Shown: one piece after another, positions 10,331 to 21,689 of the stretch
How positions within the stretch are numbered: the first letter of the stretch is position 1
Layout: the number at the start of each line of letters is the position of its first letter
Assembly (NCBI GenBank): GCA_963585895.1
Contig: OY757904.1
Coordinates: 161,801,242 to 161,865,241 of the forward strand
Source: Sepioteuthis lessoniana
Taxonomy: Eukaryota; Mollusca; Cephalopoda; Myopsida; Loliginidae
DNA: 64,000 bases
Reading direction: 5' to 3'
Position numbers and translations under genes: made by a program
Notes under the pieces: generated by a model
Seen by the model: the letters and a program-made list of their open reading frames with translations, nothing else
Database searches by the model: none
What the model was told of the DNA's origin: nothing

Positions 10331-11378
10331 GGTAGTAATCTTTGTCCAAGTTATCTTGTTCATTTTCTTGAACGGATACACCAAACTTTCAAATTCGAAT
10401 AAAATGTTTCTTTGTTATTGATGCTTAAATCACAGTCTCGTTTTTATTTTGAAATTCAAATCTTTCAAATCAGTAATCACATTTTATTTTACAAAATAAC
10501 GTGCATTTAGTGTTTTGCTGACAACCAAAGTCAGTAGCCTTCAAATTTGGAATAACGTGTGGTATCTGTTTATTTTCTTCAACTGTTTTTCGGTCTTTGA
10601 GCAAGACACAGAAGAAAAAACGAAACAGTCCTGGTCCTGAAGATTTCAACTTTGTGGCACCAAAATAAGCAGCCAGAATCTTTTGACTCCACCATATCAC
10701 TAACTGATTGGAGCAAGAAAGTTTTGGCTCTTGTCCATCAATGTCATTTCTACGGAAAATAACGCCTATGGCGAACACTAGAATTGCTTTCCTGTCTAAA
10801 AACCTTTGACACCCACCATTTTTTTGATAACTTTCCTATAAAATCAGCTCAAAAATACAAGTTAATTTCATTGATCTTTTATTAAACAAATTATGGCACT
10901 ACCGAAAATTGGAATTGCACTTTCTTTGATTTCACCGATGAATGTTGTACCTCTCAGTGGTAGCCCTTTAAGTGGGGCCAAGGGTACGTACCCTACCTGC
11001 CATACTATAGATACGTCACTGTTGCTCATACATACAAACCCTATTTATTAAGCTGTACCCACCAGTATCCATTTAAGTATTCATATTGATTTTGGTAACA
11101 ATTTTGCAATACAAAAATGGACATCATTGATAACCCACTGTCACTTAAAGTTTAAATTTGTAGCCGTTTAGTGTCGGACACTATTCAGAAAGATTGATTC
11201 TAACCGTGTGTCCCATATTTCTAGATTTGTACCAAGTTAAACTTAATCAATGACAACAATAAGAAAATAATCCCATTGTTTACAAAAAAGAATTGGCATA
11301 AATATAGAACAGGAAATTGATGTTTATAAATTCTTATTTACCAATTTTATTATATATTTTAATAAAGTTGATATCTAG
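10331..11378. other. No recognised gene
   Basis: The minus-strand frame at 10470-10778 gives a mixed-composition peptide with no domain that I recognise. The rest is AT-rich with no matched repeat. Confidence 0.4.
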
Positions 11379-11620
11379 TGTACGTTGGTTCTAACAACAA
11401 CACCCCCACCAAAAAAACAACGGAAGTGGCGTTTCAGTCATTCTTACAAAACCAGAAACACCGTTTCAGCCATTGTTTCAAGGAACGAAAGTATTGTTTC
11501 ATCCATGTTTTATTTGTTCTAATAAAAAGGCGGAAGGTGTTACTCTACCATCTCAGTTACAACTAAAAACAGGTATTTTTACTTATGAAAGCAACGTGTA
11601 ATATTTTGGGAAAGAGAAGT
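11379..11620 (+). repeat. 5' LTR-like end of the Ty3/gypsy element
   Basis: Shares tggttctaa near its start, two gtttcag-catt motifs and a gaaa-g-acgtgtaa motif with 15257-15440. The exact limits are uncertain. Confidence 0.45.
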
Positions 11621-11689
11621 TTTTTTTCACAGAAATATTCCAACACTAGTACATTTGGAAAAATTTTCTGCATTAAACCTGGAAACATT

Positions 11690-12215
11690 TCGCCTTACTT
11701 AATGGCACAAACGATACCGTACATGATACTCGAACAGACAGTAAATGCAAAGCAATTCTATTGAGTGTTATCGCAGATAAGACATACAGAATCTTTGAGA
11801 ATTTATGTGCCCCTAGAAATCTGGATGAAAAGTCTATTAAGAAAATTAAGCATTTGTTGCAAGAAGATTTCAAATTCAAACACCTCTTAATGGCTGAAAT
11901 CTACCGGTTTTATAATGCTAAACAAGAGGAGGGTTAGTCTGTTTCTAATTTCCTTGTTTGCTTTAAACATTTATCGACTACATACGATTTTGTGACTTTT
12001 TTTTTTAAAGTATTACGAGACAAATTTGTTTATTGGTTTGATTGTTAGAACATTAAAAAAAAAATGTTGTCTGAGAACGTGTTGCTTAAAGATTATTTTC
12101 AAATGGCTCCGACCATGAAATTGGCGGCCGCTGATGTTGCTCTCATAAATAACAAAGATATGAATGACTTGCATAAAATGTTTACGGCAAAACCGACTTC
12201 AGCTGAGACATAAAA
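11690..12215 (+). pseudogene. gag capsid remnant of the Ty3/gypsy element
   Basis: Pieced across frames, the region keeps the spacing of a Ty3/gypsy capsid. ILLSVIADKTYRIFENLCAP occurs at about 11757-11816, then DEKSIKKIKHLLQED, FYNAKQEEG followed by a stop and SVSNFLVCFKHLSTTYDF (about 11935-11992), VLRDKFVYW, and ENVLLKDYFQMA. At least two stops and a poly-T frameshift (around 12000) break it. No CCHC zinc knuckle could be identified. Confidence 0.7.
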
Positions 12216-12559
12216 TGAAAAAAATAGTGTTTTGAGTTCGGTGGAAAAGGGTACGAGAGACATATGTAGTGTTCAGCATAAGGAAAAATTTGTTTCAGGT
12301 GTCAAAATCAGAATAATTTTACGAGAGAGTACAAAAACAAACCACGGGAAAGCCGATTACACAACATCCAAGAGAAAGACACATGATATAACACATGATA
12401 TAACTTTATATTGAATGTGTTGAGCTACACTTAAACTTTACGTGAGTTAAATGCTATCAGTTATGAAATGAAAATCGATACTGGGTATCGTATCTGATAA
12501 GCGAAAAACAAAATTAACGAACAACTGAACAAAGGGTTTTTTAAAAAATAAAAAGGCGG

Positions 12560-13480
12560 GGTGGAATACAGGTCAGTTCATTGTATCGAGGTGGGTGTCT
12601 AAAGTGACTATCAAATACCAAGGAAAAATCTTTAATTTCAGAGTGTTGGTTGTACATGAACCGAGGCCAAATCTTTTTGGAAGTGATTGGCCGGAAAGAT
12701 TGCAAATTGATCTATCAGCTATATGCTACCAAATTCAGAGGACCGACGTGGAACAAGATTTTTCAGAACTTTTTAAACCAGGTGCATTGAAAAACGCCAC
12801 AGTGAAACTGTACATAAATCAAAATATTATCCCTCGTTTTATGAAAGCTAAATTAGTATCATCAACAATCCGAGATAAGGTGGAGGCTAAACGAGATGGC
12901 ATCGTTGCAACTTTGTTATCAAAAGTTTTTTTTTCTCCTCAGAATGGGCTTCCCTTATCGTCCCAATTTTTTAAAAAAAATCTGTTTTACACATAAATAA
13001 GTAGCCAATTCCATTTGGAATCAAATACTCTTTAATCTATAACACAGGATAAAATATGTGTATTCAAAAGTCTCAGGTGGGTATTATTATACGAGATTAG
13101 ATTTAAGGGACGTATAATTACAAATTCCACAGAATGAAAATTCGAAATGACTCACAACAATACTTATAAGGGTATTTTCATGTCTACCCGGTTAAATTTT
13201 GGAATTGGTTCTCCACCAGGAATATTCCGAAGAATTATTGACTAATTAATCCTTGGAGTACCAAAAACAGCCGCCTATGTCGTCAATATTCTAATCTAGG
13301 GGGGAGGTTAAAATGAATAAACATGACAGTAACTTGCGTATAGTATTAAAGATACTATGGGATGCAGGACTTCGCCTGAGAAGCGATAAATATGAGTGAT
13401 GAAAATCGTCGATTTCGTACCTGTTTCATAAAATTCATTCAGAAGAGATCAATCCAACTTAAGATAGATAAAGTTAATAT
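12560..13480 (+). pseudogene. Protease C-terminus and reverse transcriptase remnant
   Basis: The open segment 12595-12996 reads VLVVHEPRPNLFGSDWPERL, matching the end of a gypsy protease and linker (family form: LVV..GPNLLGRDWL). It then reads PRFMKAKLVSSTIRDKVEAK, the start of the reverse transcriptase. Further on, about 13185-13245 has LNFGIGSPPGIFRRIID (family form LPFGI.SAP..FQ..M). At 13275-13292 the catalytic box reads YVVNIL where YLDDIL or YVDDIL is expected, so both aspartates are lost. Stops and shifts are frequent. The enzyme is inactive. Confidence 0.75.
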
Positions 13481-13574
13481 AATTTGAAAAAACCCACCCC
13501 AAAGAATGTGTTCAAACTGGGGATCTACCTCGATTTTGTTAATTACTATCGCTGATATTTAAACAATATCAGCA

Positions 13575-14110
13575 TTGTTCTGGATTCATTGTATATTTTA
13601 TTGCAAAAAGAAGTTCCCTGAAAATGGAGACCAGCCGAAGCTTTTAGCAATCAAAACTACTGTTTTGGTTTATAACAATCCTAGATTGAATCTTATTATG
13701 ACTGTGGATGCATCCTCAGTTGATGTGGGTGCAGTCTTGTCATATTATAATCGACAGAAATGTAAAAGCAATTTATTTTGCCCCCTTATCAAGTGCAGAA
13801 TGAAATTATGTACAGATGAAAAGGAGGGGGGTGCAAGTTGTCATTTCTGGAATTTCTGAGTTTCATAAATTTATTCATGCTCAAGAATTTACCATCATAA
13901 GGCGTAGTATCCTCCCGTACACCTTGGTGTAGTAGCTATTGAAAAGGGAGCCTTCGGGTCACCCTCAACTAAGGTAATGGATCATAAGCCACTACTTTGG
14001 CCTTTTAAAAAGGACCGTGCAATATCGCCCACAGTAATTGCTAGAGTGCAAAGTTTCGTATTGATTCTTTCAAATTATCACTACAAATTGGACTCAAAAA
14101 TTTCCAACGC
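13575..14110 (+). pseudogene. RNase H remnant, interrupted by a SINE fragment
   Basis: The segment 13575-13859 contains VDASSVDVGAVLS, the RNase H start with its first catalytic Asp (family form CDAS..GVGAVL). After a frame change, FHKFIHAQEFTII leads into an inserted ~75-bp SINE fragment. The protein then resumes at 13980 with DHKPLLWPF (family form TDHKPLL). ARVQSFVLILSNYHYKLD follows, the typical end of this domain. The insertion lies exactly between the TII and DHK codons. Confidence 0.75.
13902..13978 (+). mobile_element. SINE 3' fragment inserted in the Ty3/gypsy RNase H
   Basis: The string gtagctattgaaaaggg followed by gccttcgggtc matches the 3' part of the SINE family at 58710-58955, and in reverse those at 26060 and 36007. 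Only the last ~75 bp are present. The flanks are RNase H coding sequence on both sides. Confidence 0.7.
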
Positions 14111-14189
14111 AAATGTACTGAATCGCAACCTATTTTACGTCGGAGGAAAGTTTCAACTCAACCCCAGTCACGTCAAATACGGTTGCTTT

Positions 14190-14520
14190 TTACACATCCA
14201 GAGATCCCGTCTTATCACAAATGCTTAAATGGATCCTACAAAGATGACCGGGCCATGTTTCAACGATACACGAATAGGAAGGATGAGTTATCAATACAAC
14301 TGGGTTATGTTCTGTGGGGATCACGGGTGGTTATCGTAGTAAAGTGTCGAGATAAGTTGCTGAGAGAATTAAAAGAGGGTCATCCAGGAATACCCACGAT
14401 GAATTTCCTCGCTCGTTGTTATATCTGGTGGCCTCATCTTAATTCAAATCTTGAATTGTGTGTGAGAAGTTGTAGCCAGTGCCAATCAACAATGGGGCAG
14501 TCATAAGTAATGTTGTTACT
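14190..14520 (+). pseudogene. Integrase zinc-finger remnant
   Basis: The open segment ending at 14506 contains RKDELSIQLGYVLWGSRVVI, then HPGIPTMNFLARCYIWWPHL and CVRSCSQCQ. The H...C..C pattern with YIWWP is the H2C2 zinc-binding domain at the start of gypsy integrases. The catalytic core that should follow is not recognisable in 14510-14830. Frames there give only a weak trace, such as PLHLVY. Confidence 0.75.
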
Positions 14521-14992
14521 GAACAGACAACTTCGATCTCCTCTTCACCTGGTGTATCGAAATTTATCTGTCAAAGTCACCATGAAGGTGAATGACCATA
14601 AAATATCGACGAATAAAAAACGACTTGAAAGGATGTTCCACATTGGAAATGTCTCTAGGGAGGTAAATTTTCAAGAGTTTTTAAAGGAACAAATTGGCCG
14701 ACTGGTTTTTTCAGTTCTGTTTGCCAATGAAAAGTCATGGGCATCCCATTCGTATTAATATTCCAACAGAATTTGTCATGACAGACTCGGAAGAATCCAG
14801 CCAACCTCTGAGAAGTAAGAGAGAAAGTTTTAAAGAGAATTCGACTGCGGTCTCACATCTTCCTGCACCCTAGAGAAATACCAGCCTTCTAGCAACCGGA
14901 GTAACTTTAAAATATAAATTGTAAAAGGGAGATGATCGTCCCATAACCTGCGACAGATTGTGTTTCCAGAAATGCAAGAATAATGAAAGAAT

Positions 14993-15235
14993 GTGCACGC
15001 TGAGGGTAAGGAGCAATACACAGGCATGAAACCAGATACCACAGGGAAACAAAAAAGTGTCAGAAACTTAGCAAAGAAAATGAATGCAACGGAATTTCCA
15101 GTGAAAACAGATACAAATGACTTAGTTGCTGTTGATGATGATGATGATGTAACTATGGCAGAGAATGGGTCAACACTTCCACTGAATAGTATGTCTTCTT
15201 TTACTGTCATTAAAGAAATTGAGACGACTATTTAA
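14993..15235 (+). CDS. Hypothetical 80-residue frame near the 3' end of the Ty3/gypsy element
   Basis: The predicted product is Lys/Thr-rich and contains DLVAVDDDDDVTMAENGS. No domain is recognised. It lies between the integrase remnant and the 3' LTR-like end, where some elements carry a third frame or a gag-like tail. The acidic run is encoded by a (GAT)n tract, so low-complexity chance coding is the simplest explanation. Confidence 0.15.
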   Translation: MHAEGKEQYTGMKPDTTGKQKSVRNLAKKMNATEFPVKTDTNDLVAVDDDDDVTMAENGSTLPLNSMSSFTVIKEIETTI

Positions 15236-15256
15236 GTTAAATTTCAAGCTAAATGT

Positions 15257-15440
15257 TGTGTATTGGTTCTAATAGAAAACGGGGGTACCGTTTCGGCCAT
15301 TCTCTTCAAGCTAGAAATACCGTTTCAGCCATTCTCTCTAAGCTAGAAATACCGTTTCGATCATTCTCTCTAAACTAGAAGTACATTTTCGGTCATTGTT
15401 AATCCGTATTCGCTGAAACGACGTGTAAAAGTATCACGTA
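15257..15440 (+). repeat. 3' LTR-like end with a 31-bp minisatellite
   Basis: Between about 15285 and 15400 the unit agctagaaataccgtttc-cattctctct is repeated about four times with small changes. The flanking start tgtgtattggttctaa and the later acgtgtaaaagtatcacg have counterparts in 11379-11620. This supports a terminal repeat whose internal minisatellite has expanded on one side. Confidence 0.5.
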
Positions 15441-15689
15441 GTTAACATTATTGACAAAAGAATCAGAGTCCGTGTTAATAGTTTCATTGAAAACCAAAAA
15501 TCAATGGTATTATTTGTTTTCTCCAATTTTATGTCCTTGGTGAAACATTATTGAACATCTACAAACCCCAATAAACACATTTTTTCTTTCTTTTTTTCTT
15601 TTTATTAGCTGTGATGAAATAATAAATGTAAGGCAGTTGATTGAATGAGATTTCAACACTTTACTAAATTTTGATTAAAACCCTGGTTG
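15441..15689. other. No recognised gene
   Basis: AT-rich spacer between the Ty3/gypsy element and the next DMR copy. Confidence 0.4.
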
Positions 15690-16045
15690 ACGAGGAAGCT
15701 TAGAATACCTTGCAAAGGGGTAAGACCCTTTATAAAAAATGGGTATTGAGGGTATGATACTAAACTGCTTCTGATGGTGACCTAGGGTGTGGAAAACTAT
15801 TATTGCCATTACTCCCAGGTCCATGCAGACCTGGAGTGGTAGAGCCTTCTATATGTCAAATGGGTCTGTTTAAAAATCATTTGGATTCAATAAGAATCCT
15901 TGATATCACATAATCACGAGTAAATCTCTTAAGAAACTTTACAAAAAGTGTAAATACAAATGTTTAATGAACGCGATTCTCAAACCTTTCGATATAAAAT
16001 AACCCCAAAGAGATTATGATAATTATAAAATAGATTCTATAAATT
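15690..16045 (+). repeat. DMR element copy, plus strand
   Basis: Starts with the 5'-module trace ggggtaagacccttt. The core gtatgatactaaactgcttc (15755) and attgccattactcccaggtc follow. One or two 48-bp-module traces come next, then the tail with aagaaactttacaaaaagtg and gatataaaataacccca (about 15920-16005). This gives a nearly complete short version of the family. Confidence 0.75.
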
Positions 16046-16310
16046 AGAAGTGACTGGATCGCAGTCTACCGAAGAGCTGTGGAAGATAAGGTTAGCAGTG
16101 ATACTAGAGCGCTTGGAACGGTCCCCAAAGACCGAGAAAAAAGAACTGGTGGAATTGGAAATTAGAGGAAGAATTGAGATCATCCTGACCTCAGCATTGT
16201 TGGGATCGGCTAGAATACTCAGAAAAGTCCTGTAAACCAGAGGAGACTTTCTGTCAGTCAAACCCCTGTGAAAAACCACCAATTAACGCGGGTGAGGAAA
16301 ACTGGCAAAG
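16046..16310 (+). mobile_element. 3' end of a restriction-like-endonuclease LINE (first copy)
   Basis: The frame reads LERLERSPKTEKKELVELEI then RGRIEIILTSALLGSARILR and a Val-Leu stop. This matches the C-terminal tail seen in the LINEs at 50.2-51.6 kb (LEDLEV-GRVETIQTT...ARILRRVLET). It ends in gtgaaaaaccaccaatta and is joined directly to an internal segment of a second copy. Confidence 0.6.
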
Positions 16311-17291
16311 AGCAAAATAAGAAAATAATTACAAATATTTGGGAATATTAGAAGCGCGCACCATCAAACAGAAGTGAAAGAAAAAGTAAGAAAAGAATAG
16401 CTCAAAAGAACCAGAAAACTTGTCGAAATCAAACTTTGCAGCAGGAATCTCATCAAAAGAACAAACACCAACGCAGTCCTTCTCAATATGATATTCAGAA
16501 TCATTGTTAAAATAGACAAGGAAGGATATATTTGTCGCTGCCTCCCACCAGACAGGACTTGACACAAAAAATAGACAAGGAAGGAACTTAGATAAATGGA
16601 CCAAAGGACAAGGAAATTGATAATGATACACAAAGTCTTACATCTGAGAGATGAGATAGACAGAGTCAAGAAAAGATGGAGAAATGCAACAATTCAAAGA
16701 CGCGAGTCATACACACACACACAAAAAAAAAAAAGAAAAAAAAGAAAAGACTGATTACAGCAGCCAGTAACAACATTGGCAACAGAAGGGCAAACAGAAA
16801 AATAACAAAAAAAATAGCAAACCCGCATAAAAAGTCAAACAACTTTGTGGATAAGTCAAGCGACCCACTGTGAAGATTGCATTCAAGATAAATTAGAAAT
16901 GGATAGGAAAGGGAAACCTCAAAAAAGAAACTGAATCTCTTTAAATAGCCGCTCAAAATAATCCCATAAGGACAAAATTATATCAAAGTGAAAACTGATA
17001 ATACGCAACAAAACAGCAAGCGTAAGTTATATGAAAACAGAGATGGGGCAGTTAATCCCATTACTAGCGAATGCATCAAACTAGCACAAAAGTAATTCTA
17101 GACTAGGAACGACTGGGTGGAAGAGATGATCCATGGGGAATAGTGCAAGAGATTCAAATTTGACCACACTACAAAATGGTAGAATACACCAGAATCCATC
17201 CTAGAAAATGCGACTCGTAAAATTCACTGAGATTTTTATCTACAAACGGATCATTTAAATACCAACAAGAAGGTCCGACCGAGTATTAACA

Positions 17292-17322
<31 letters not shown>

Positions 17323-17660
17323 ATGTGGATTTTGTTTTAGTCTAATGGATTAGCGGTACAATAAAAGAAAATGAAAAGATTGACAAATATTTGGATCTTT
17401 TCAGAATGCTGAAAAACAATGGAACATGAAGGTGACGATGATAACAAATATAGTTGAAGTTCTCTGAATAATTTCCAAATGTTTGGAAAGAAGACAAGAG
17501 AAAACGGAAATCAAAGGAAGGATCCAAATTATACCGACTATAGCATTGTTTAGATCGACTGCAATACTCCTGGAGACCCAAAGAAATTTGTTGTCACTTA
17601 GACTCTTGAGAAAGACCCACCAGCGAACGCTAGTGTGAAAGACCCATTATAATAAAAAGT
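16311..17660 (+). mobile_element. Restriction-like-endonuclease LINE, second copy (decayed)
   Basis: Read across frames, the order is YLGILEA-TIKQ (about 16340-16370), EKVRKEYLKRTRKLVEIKL-like and CSRNLIKRTNTNAV (about 16440-16475), and KWTKGQ (about 16600). Next are a decayed CCHC region with SECIKLAQK (about 17062-17090) and NDWVEEMIHGE (about 17109), then FKFDHTTKW (about 17155). A long poly-A (17290-17320) follows, then a tail with WNMKVTMI (about 17420) and KGRIQIIPTIALFRSTAIL (about 17510). This matches the better-kept copy at 50.3-51.4 kb. Stops are numerous. R4/Dong-like clade membership is inference. Confidence 0.6.
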
Positions 17661-17824
17661 GAAGTGGGAAAAAGACCCGATCTGAAAATCGTCAAATGAA
17701 CATTTGATCTAAAAATATGGAAATCGAACATTTTAGTATTTTGCAAGATTTTGTGAAATTCCGCCCTCATTCTTAAATCTCATAATCAAGAAAAGATGAA
17801 TTTTTTGCAGAAGAAATATTTTCC
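17661..17824. other. No recognised gene
   Basis: Short AT-rich spacer. Confidence 0.4.
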
Positions 17825-17975
17825 TAAGTCTCTCTTCTTTGCTGTTTGTCTCCCTGCTTTGTTGTTAATCTCTCTTCTTTGCCTTTGCTGTTAATCTCGC
17901 TTTTTTGCCTTTGCTATTAATCTCTCTTTGGTGTTAATCTCTCTGCTTTGCTGTTAGTCTCCCTGCATTACTTTA
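17825..17975. repeat. Pyrimidine-rich minisatellite, ~20-26 bp unit
   Basis: Variants of gttaatctctctTctttgc repeat about six to seven times with length changes. On the minus strand it is a purine-rich tract. Confidence 0.8.
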
Positions 17976-19927
17976 CATGAAATTTGTTCCGATGATTTCG
18001 ATGTTCTTTTTTTCTTGCCCACGTGGCTCATTGCAGCAGTCTTCTATAATATTTTTACTGTAGTGTTTTTTTTTAGAATTTTAAAGAATAAACAGACATG
18101 GAACAATTTGCACCTGCATCTAAAAATAGAAAAAGCTTCTCTAAAGACACCAGTTAAATTCTTCGAAGAACGTGTCTCTTTTTGGTGTAGAGTTCCAGCT
18201 TTCATTTTTTTAAAAGTATATTTCAAACATGAACATTATGGGGTGAATTATAGTAAAGAAAAAGATGTTTTGAATTAGAAATTGATATTAAGATTCGGAT
18301 AATATCAAATTTCTTTTTGACAAACTAAAAGAAAAAAAGGAAAACAAAAACTCCACATTTTACATAACATCAACTCAGCCTTCCTTTATTTTCTCCCGTT
18401 TCAAAAGTCTGGATGAATCTGTATAAGAGAGAAAATCAATTATTCTTATCGTAACCTAAATTGACCACAAACTTATTGATCTATTGCAGCGATGAATATA
18501 AAAATAACACCGGACAATGCTTTTTGAGAATTTATCAGTTAATAAACATCGTCGAAGTGTTAACGATTATGTTCCCTCCTTCATCGTAGCATAACGTGAT
18601 TTTTTAATCTTTGATTTTTTGGTAACTGGAAAGAAAAGGCCAGAACTTTGGTTTCAGAATAGAAAATTTTCAGCTAGATATCTATTTTATACAGTAAAAC
18701 AAAAAGATAAAGATTCGGTTTAGCCAACATGACAGACACAAATTAAGGGTCAAGTTTCAAAATATATTTACATTGTAAACGAAGCTCCTCGTCAAAAAAG
18801 ATTGGGAAATTTCAAAAAATTATTAGCTAAAGATATGCTCCAAGGTTCCATTAGTAGTCATTGATGTCTTTCCTTGAATTGTTTGATAGTGGACAGATAA
18901 ACGAAAGTGTATGATATCAAAACAACATATAGAACCGGAATTAAACGCGAAGGAATAGCTGGGTGTCATTTGATGAGGAAATGAGCATTGCGTAAAATCA
19001 CCACTTTTTACTTCTATGTCGGTGAGTGTGTACCGAGAGTGGAGAGTAAAATACACACAATTTAACACGGCTCTTCTCCTGTTCTTTCTACATAGGATGG
19101 TTGAATTCTTGTTCGTTGTTTTTGTGAAAAATAATCAGGTTTACGATTCCTTTTGGGGTGAGTGGTCTCTTGCTTGCCACGTTAAAACCGACAAAAACGC
19201 AGGGAATCTGATTTCGTTGCTCTGAATTCGTGAATAGCCAGATAAAATACAATGAACTTAAAAGTGAATGTGAGTGAGAGATAGATAGAGAGAGAGGCTA
19301 ACGATTAGACCTTCCCGGGGAGGGTTTCTTGAACTATCTTGAATAGCTTCTATTTTAACACCAATCGCCCTCTGTAGACTTTTCGCGGTCAAACACACCC
19401 TATGCCAGTTGGTAATTCTCTATTTTATAGTCACTAACCCACTGTCTACATTGAGATGTGATCCTGTATGTACATATAAAGTAATTAAAAAGTCATTTAT
19501 CATCCTCTTTTTTTCTATGGTTCGCATATCGCACTTGTAACTATTCTATACCAAATTTGACACCGATCACTCTCTTTTTCTTTGTTATTAAATATCCCAT
19601 TTTAATCTTTTGATTCGGGACACCGCCCACTTCTAAAAAATCCTTCATCCTAATTTAATCAAATCGTCAAGCGTGAACTTCAAAGGATCCGCTTTGACTG
19701 GTGGTCTCCGTTTGTCTTGGATTTATTATTATTTTGATTATCTTTGTGTGGGCCAACCAGTGATTTTGTTTATTCCTCTATTTCTTTGTCGACTCGCTCT
19801 TTGATTCCTTCGATTGACTTGGTCATTCTTTTGTTCATTTCTTCATCTAAAACAATCTTAAACTTAGTACTACCTTCGCCTCTGACGTAATGGAACTTTT
19901 GGCGAACTATAGTAAAATCAAAGATTA
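17976..19927. other. No recognised gene
   Basis: The frames at 18015-18278 and 18823-19225 show no domain. A short (GA)n tract lies at about 19275. I found no matched repeats. Confidence 0.4.
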
Positions 19928-19940
19928 GTTTATTCTGATT

Positions 19941-20234
19941 GCAGAGGTGCCTGTGGTGTAATGGTTATCGTCGTAGGAAATGGACACGGCGACACGAGTT
20001 CAAATCCTGGACCAGACTGATAGCATTTCACATAGCAACAATACCCTTGGGAAAGCTATGAATACAGTTATTCTCCCTCCAGCTATGGGTATATAGTAGG
20101 GCAGACTAGGTTCTTCAGCCTTGGTAAGGCAACTAGTCTAGGAGAAGGGAAACTCTGAATTCAAACCTGTTAAACTCCGCTTAAAAATTGACCTTGTGTT
20201 ATATCCTGTCCGAGTGGAGGGGTTGGTAAATATG
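19941..20234 (+). mobile_element. tRNA-derived SINE with 13-bp target-site duplication
   Basis: Box A-like tggtgtaatggtta (about 19955) and box B-like gagttcaaatcctg (about 19997) identify the tRNA head. The body has cagctatgggtatatagtag and gcaactagtctaggagaagg, then attgaccttgtgttat. The direct repeat gtttattctgatt lies at 19928-19940 and 20235-20247. The same family recurs near 24770, 25197, 31830, 46520, 56890 and 60706. It resembles the octopus tRNA-derived retroposons, and the exact family name was not determined. Confidence 0.88.
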
Positions 20235-20579
20235 GTTTATTCTGATTAATCTTCAGTTTGCTTATCGTTACAACATTTTCTTAATTGTATTCATCAACAC
20301 GTTGTTTACTTTATTAACCTTCTCAGCAAGATAAGCACAAAATTAAGTAAAGAATAAATATTAAGATTAAAGCTGAAAAATTTTACTAGTTCAGTGCCTA
20401 TCCGCATAATGGCTTACATGATCACAGTGTTGATTAAGTATATATAGATTACAGATAGTTATGAGATCGATCCTTAGTTCAAGTAGTGAGCACAAGTCCT
20501 ATGCCTGGCCCAATGCCTAAAGTAACATATAAAGAACAAACTTGCAATCATGAGATAAATCCCTGGTATGTATAATAAA

Positions 20580-20760
20580 ATCATCATCATTATGTCACAC
20601 CATCATCACGGATATCATTGACCCTCTCTCGCTACCCATCTCTATCGTTCATTACTTCCGGCAGGTCCTCAGGGATACATTCCGTATCGGCACAGAGCTG
20701 CTGTATGTAGGTTCGAGCTGGTCGTCCTGCCTTTGCTCGTCTATATGAAAGGGTTCACAG
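20580..20760 (-). mobile_element. RTE-like LINE 3' end, antisense
   Basis: The minus strand reads KAGRPARTYIQQLCADTE at about 20740-20690, followed by the C-terminal segment and a (GAT)n-type tail (catcatcattatg at 20582). About 180 bp only. The reading frame is broken. Confidence 0.75.
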
Positions 20761-20799
20761 GAGTAAAAAGTAATTTGTACAAAAGACTCTTGAAGACAG

Positions 20800-20802
<3 letters not shown>

Positions 20803-20886
<84 letters not shown>
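20803..20886. repeat. (AC)n(AT)n compound microsatellite
   Basis: About 22 AC units pass directly into about 20 AT units. Confidence 0.97.
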
Positions 20887-20889
<3 letters not shown>

Positions 20890-21689
20890 AATTTTTGTAC
20901 AAATAACTTTCCTGAAAATTCAAAGTCTTACATATATATAAAGCTGCTAATTCCGTCATGAAAAATTTTGCGACATTTTCTCTCAATGGCAGTGAATGGA
21001 TAAATAAAAAAGTAAAAAGATTACGGGTGATGTATAAAAGGTACCAGATACCTGTTAAAAACTTTATTTTGCGGGGCTAAAGGTAATATAATAACAATGA
21101 GGAGACAATGTATACGAGATTATATGATGATATTTCAATAAACATAAAGTGAATTCTTCGTAAAGTAGATAAGGTTGTGGACATAGTTAACCAGTCATGA
21201 ATAGGGCAAAACTGAGCTACACTTGGCGAATTCTCTTATAACAAAACAATTAAAAACGCTTATCGGAAGAGATCTGTGTATAATCGTCGAATCTTTTTAA
21301 ATTTTTCTCTCTCCAGATAAGAACAAGATTTCTATTTCAGTTAAAGACTTAAAATACTAATACCGTTAAAAGCATAGTCATTTTTTATTGTAAAAAAAAA
21401 AAAAAAAAAAAACCCAAAAAACCTGTTTATATCCAACAATATTAAATCAATTAAGTTTCCTCAGTTACCAAACAAATTATTGGTGCTGAGGAAAACAGAC
21501 AACACTTAAAGTCAGAGTATGTAAATTGTAAATATCTAAGTAAAGACCTTTTCAAAATTGTAAATACAGTAAAATGACACTCTTTAAAAGTTTTGAAAGA
21601 AGAGTTGTTATTTTAACACGGTATCCGATTTGGTTAGCGCATCTGTCTATTACAACGTTCTATCTTGTTATAAACAACAACAGACTTAC
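20887..21689 (-). other. Probable start of the intron downstream of the class C GPCR exon
   Basis: Follows the GTAAGT donor of the exon at 21690-22089 on the minus strand. No further receptor exon could be identified to its left in the window. If none is hidden in short frames, this intron is longer than 21 kb. Confidence 0.45.

Larger units (their letters stand above)
11379..15440 (+). mobile_element. Decayed Ty3/gypsy LTR retrotransposon
   Basis: The order is gag capsid, protease end and reverse transcriptase, RNase H, then integrase zinc finger, all on the plus strand with many frameshifts and stops. This order (RT-RH before IN) is Ty3/gypsy. Diverged terminal sequences flank it: tgtacgttggttctaa at 11379 and tgtgtattggttctaa at 15257, followed on both sides by related gtttcagccatt motifs. 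These look like the starts of old LTRs of perhaps 200 bp. The total of ~4.1 kb is shorter than an intact element, and an identifiable integrase catalytic core is missing. The divergence of the two ends points to an old insertion. Confidence 0.8.

Noticed and set aside
13894..13988. ATCATAAG on both sides of the SINE fragment as a target duplication
   Set aside because: Both copies are explained by RNase H codons (Thr-Ile-Ile and Asp-His-Lys), so the match is probably coincidence.
14510..14758. Integrase catalytic core of the Ty3/gypsy element
   Set aside because: I could not place the D,D-35-E residues in any frame, so the core was not annotated.
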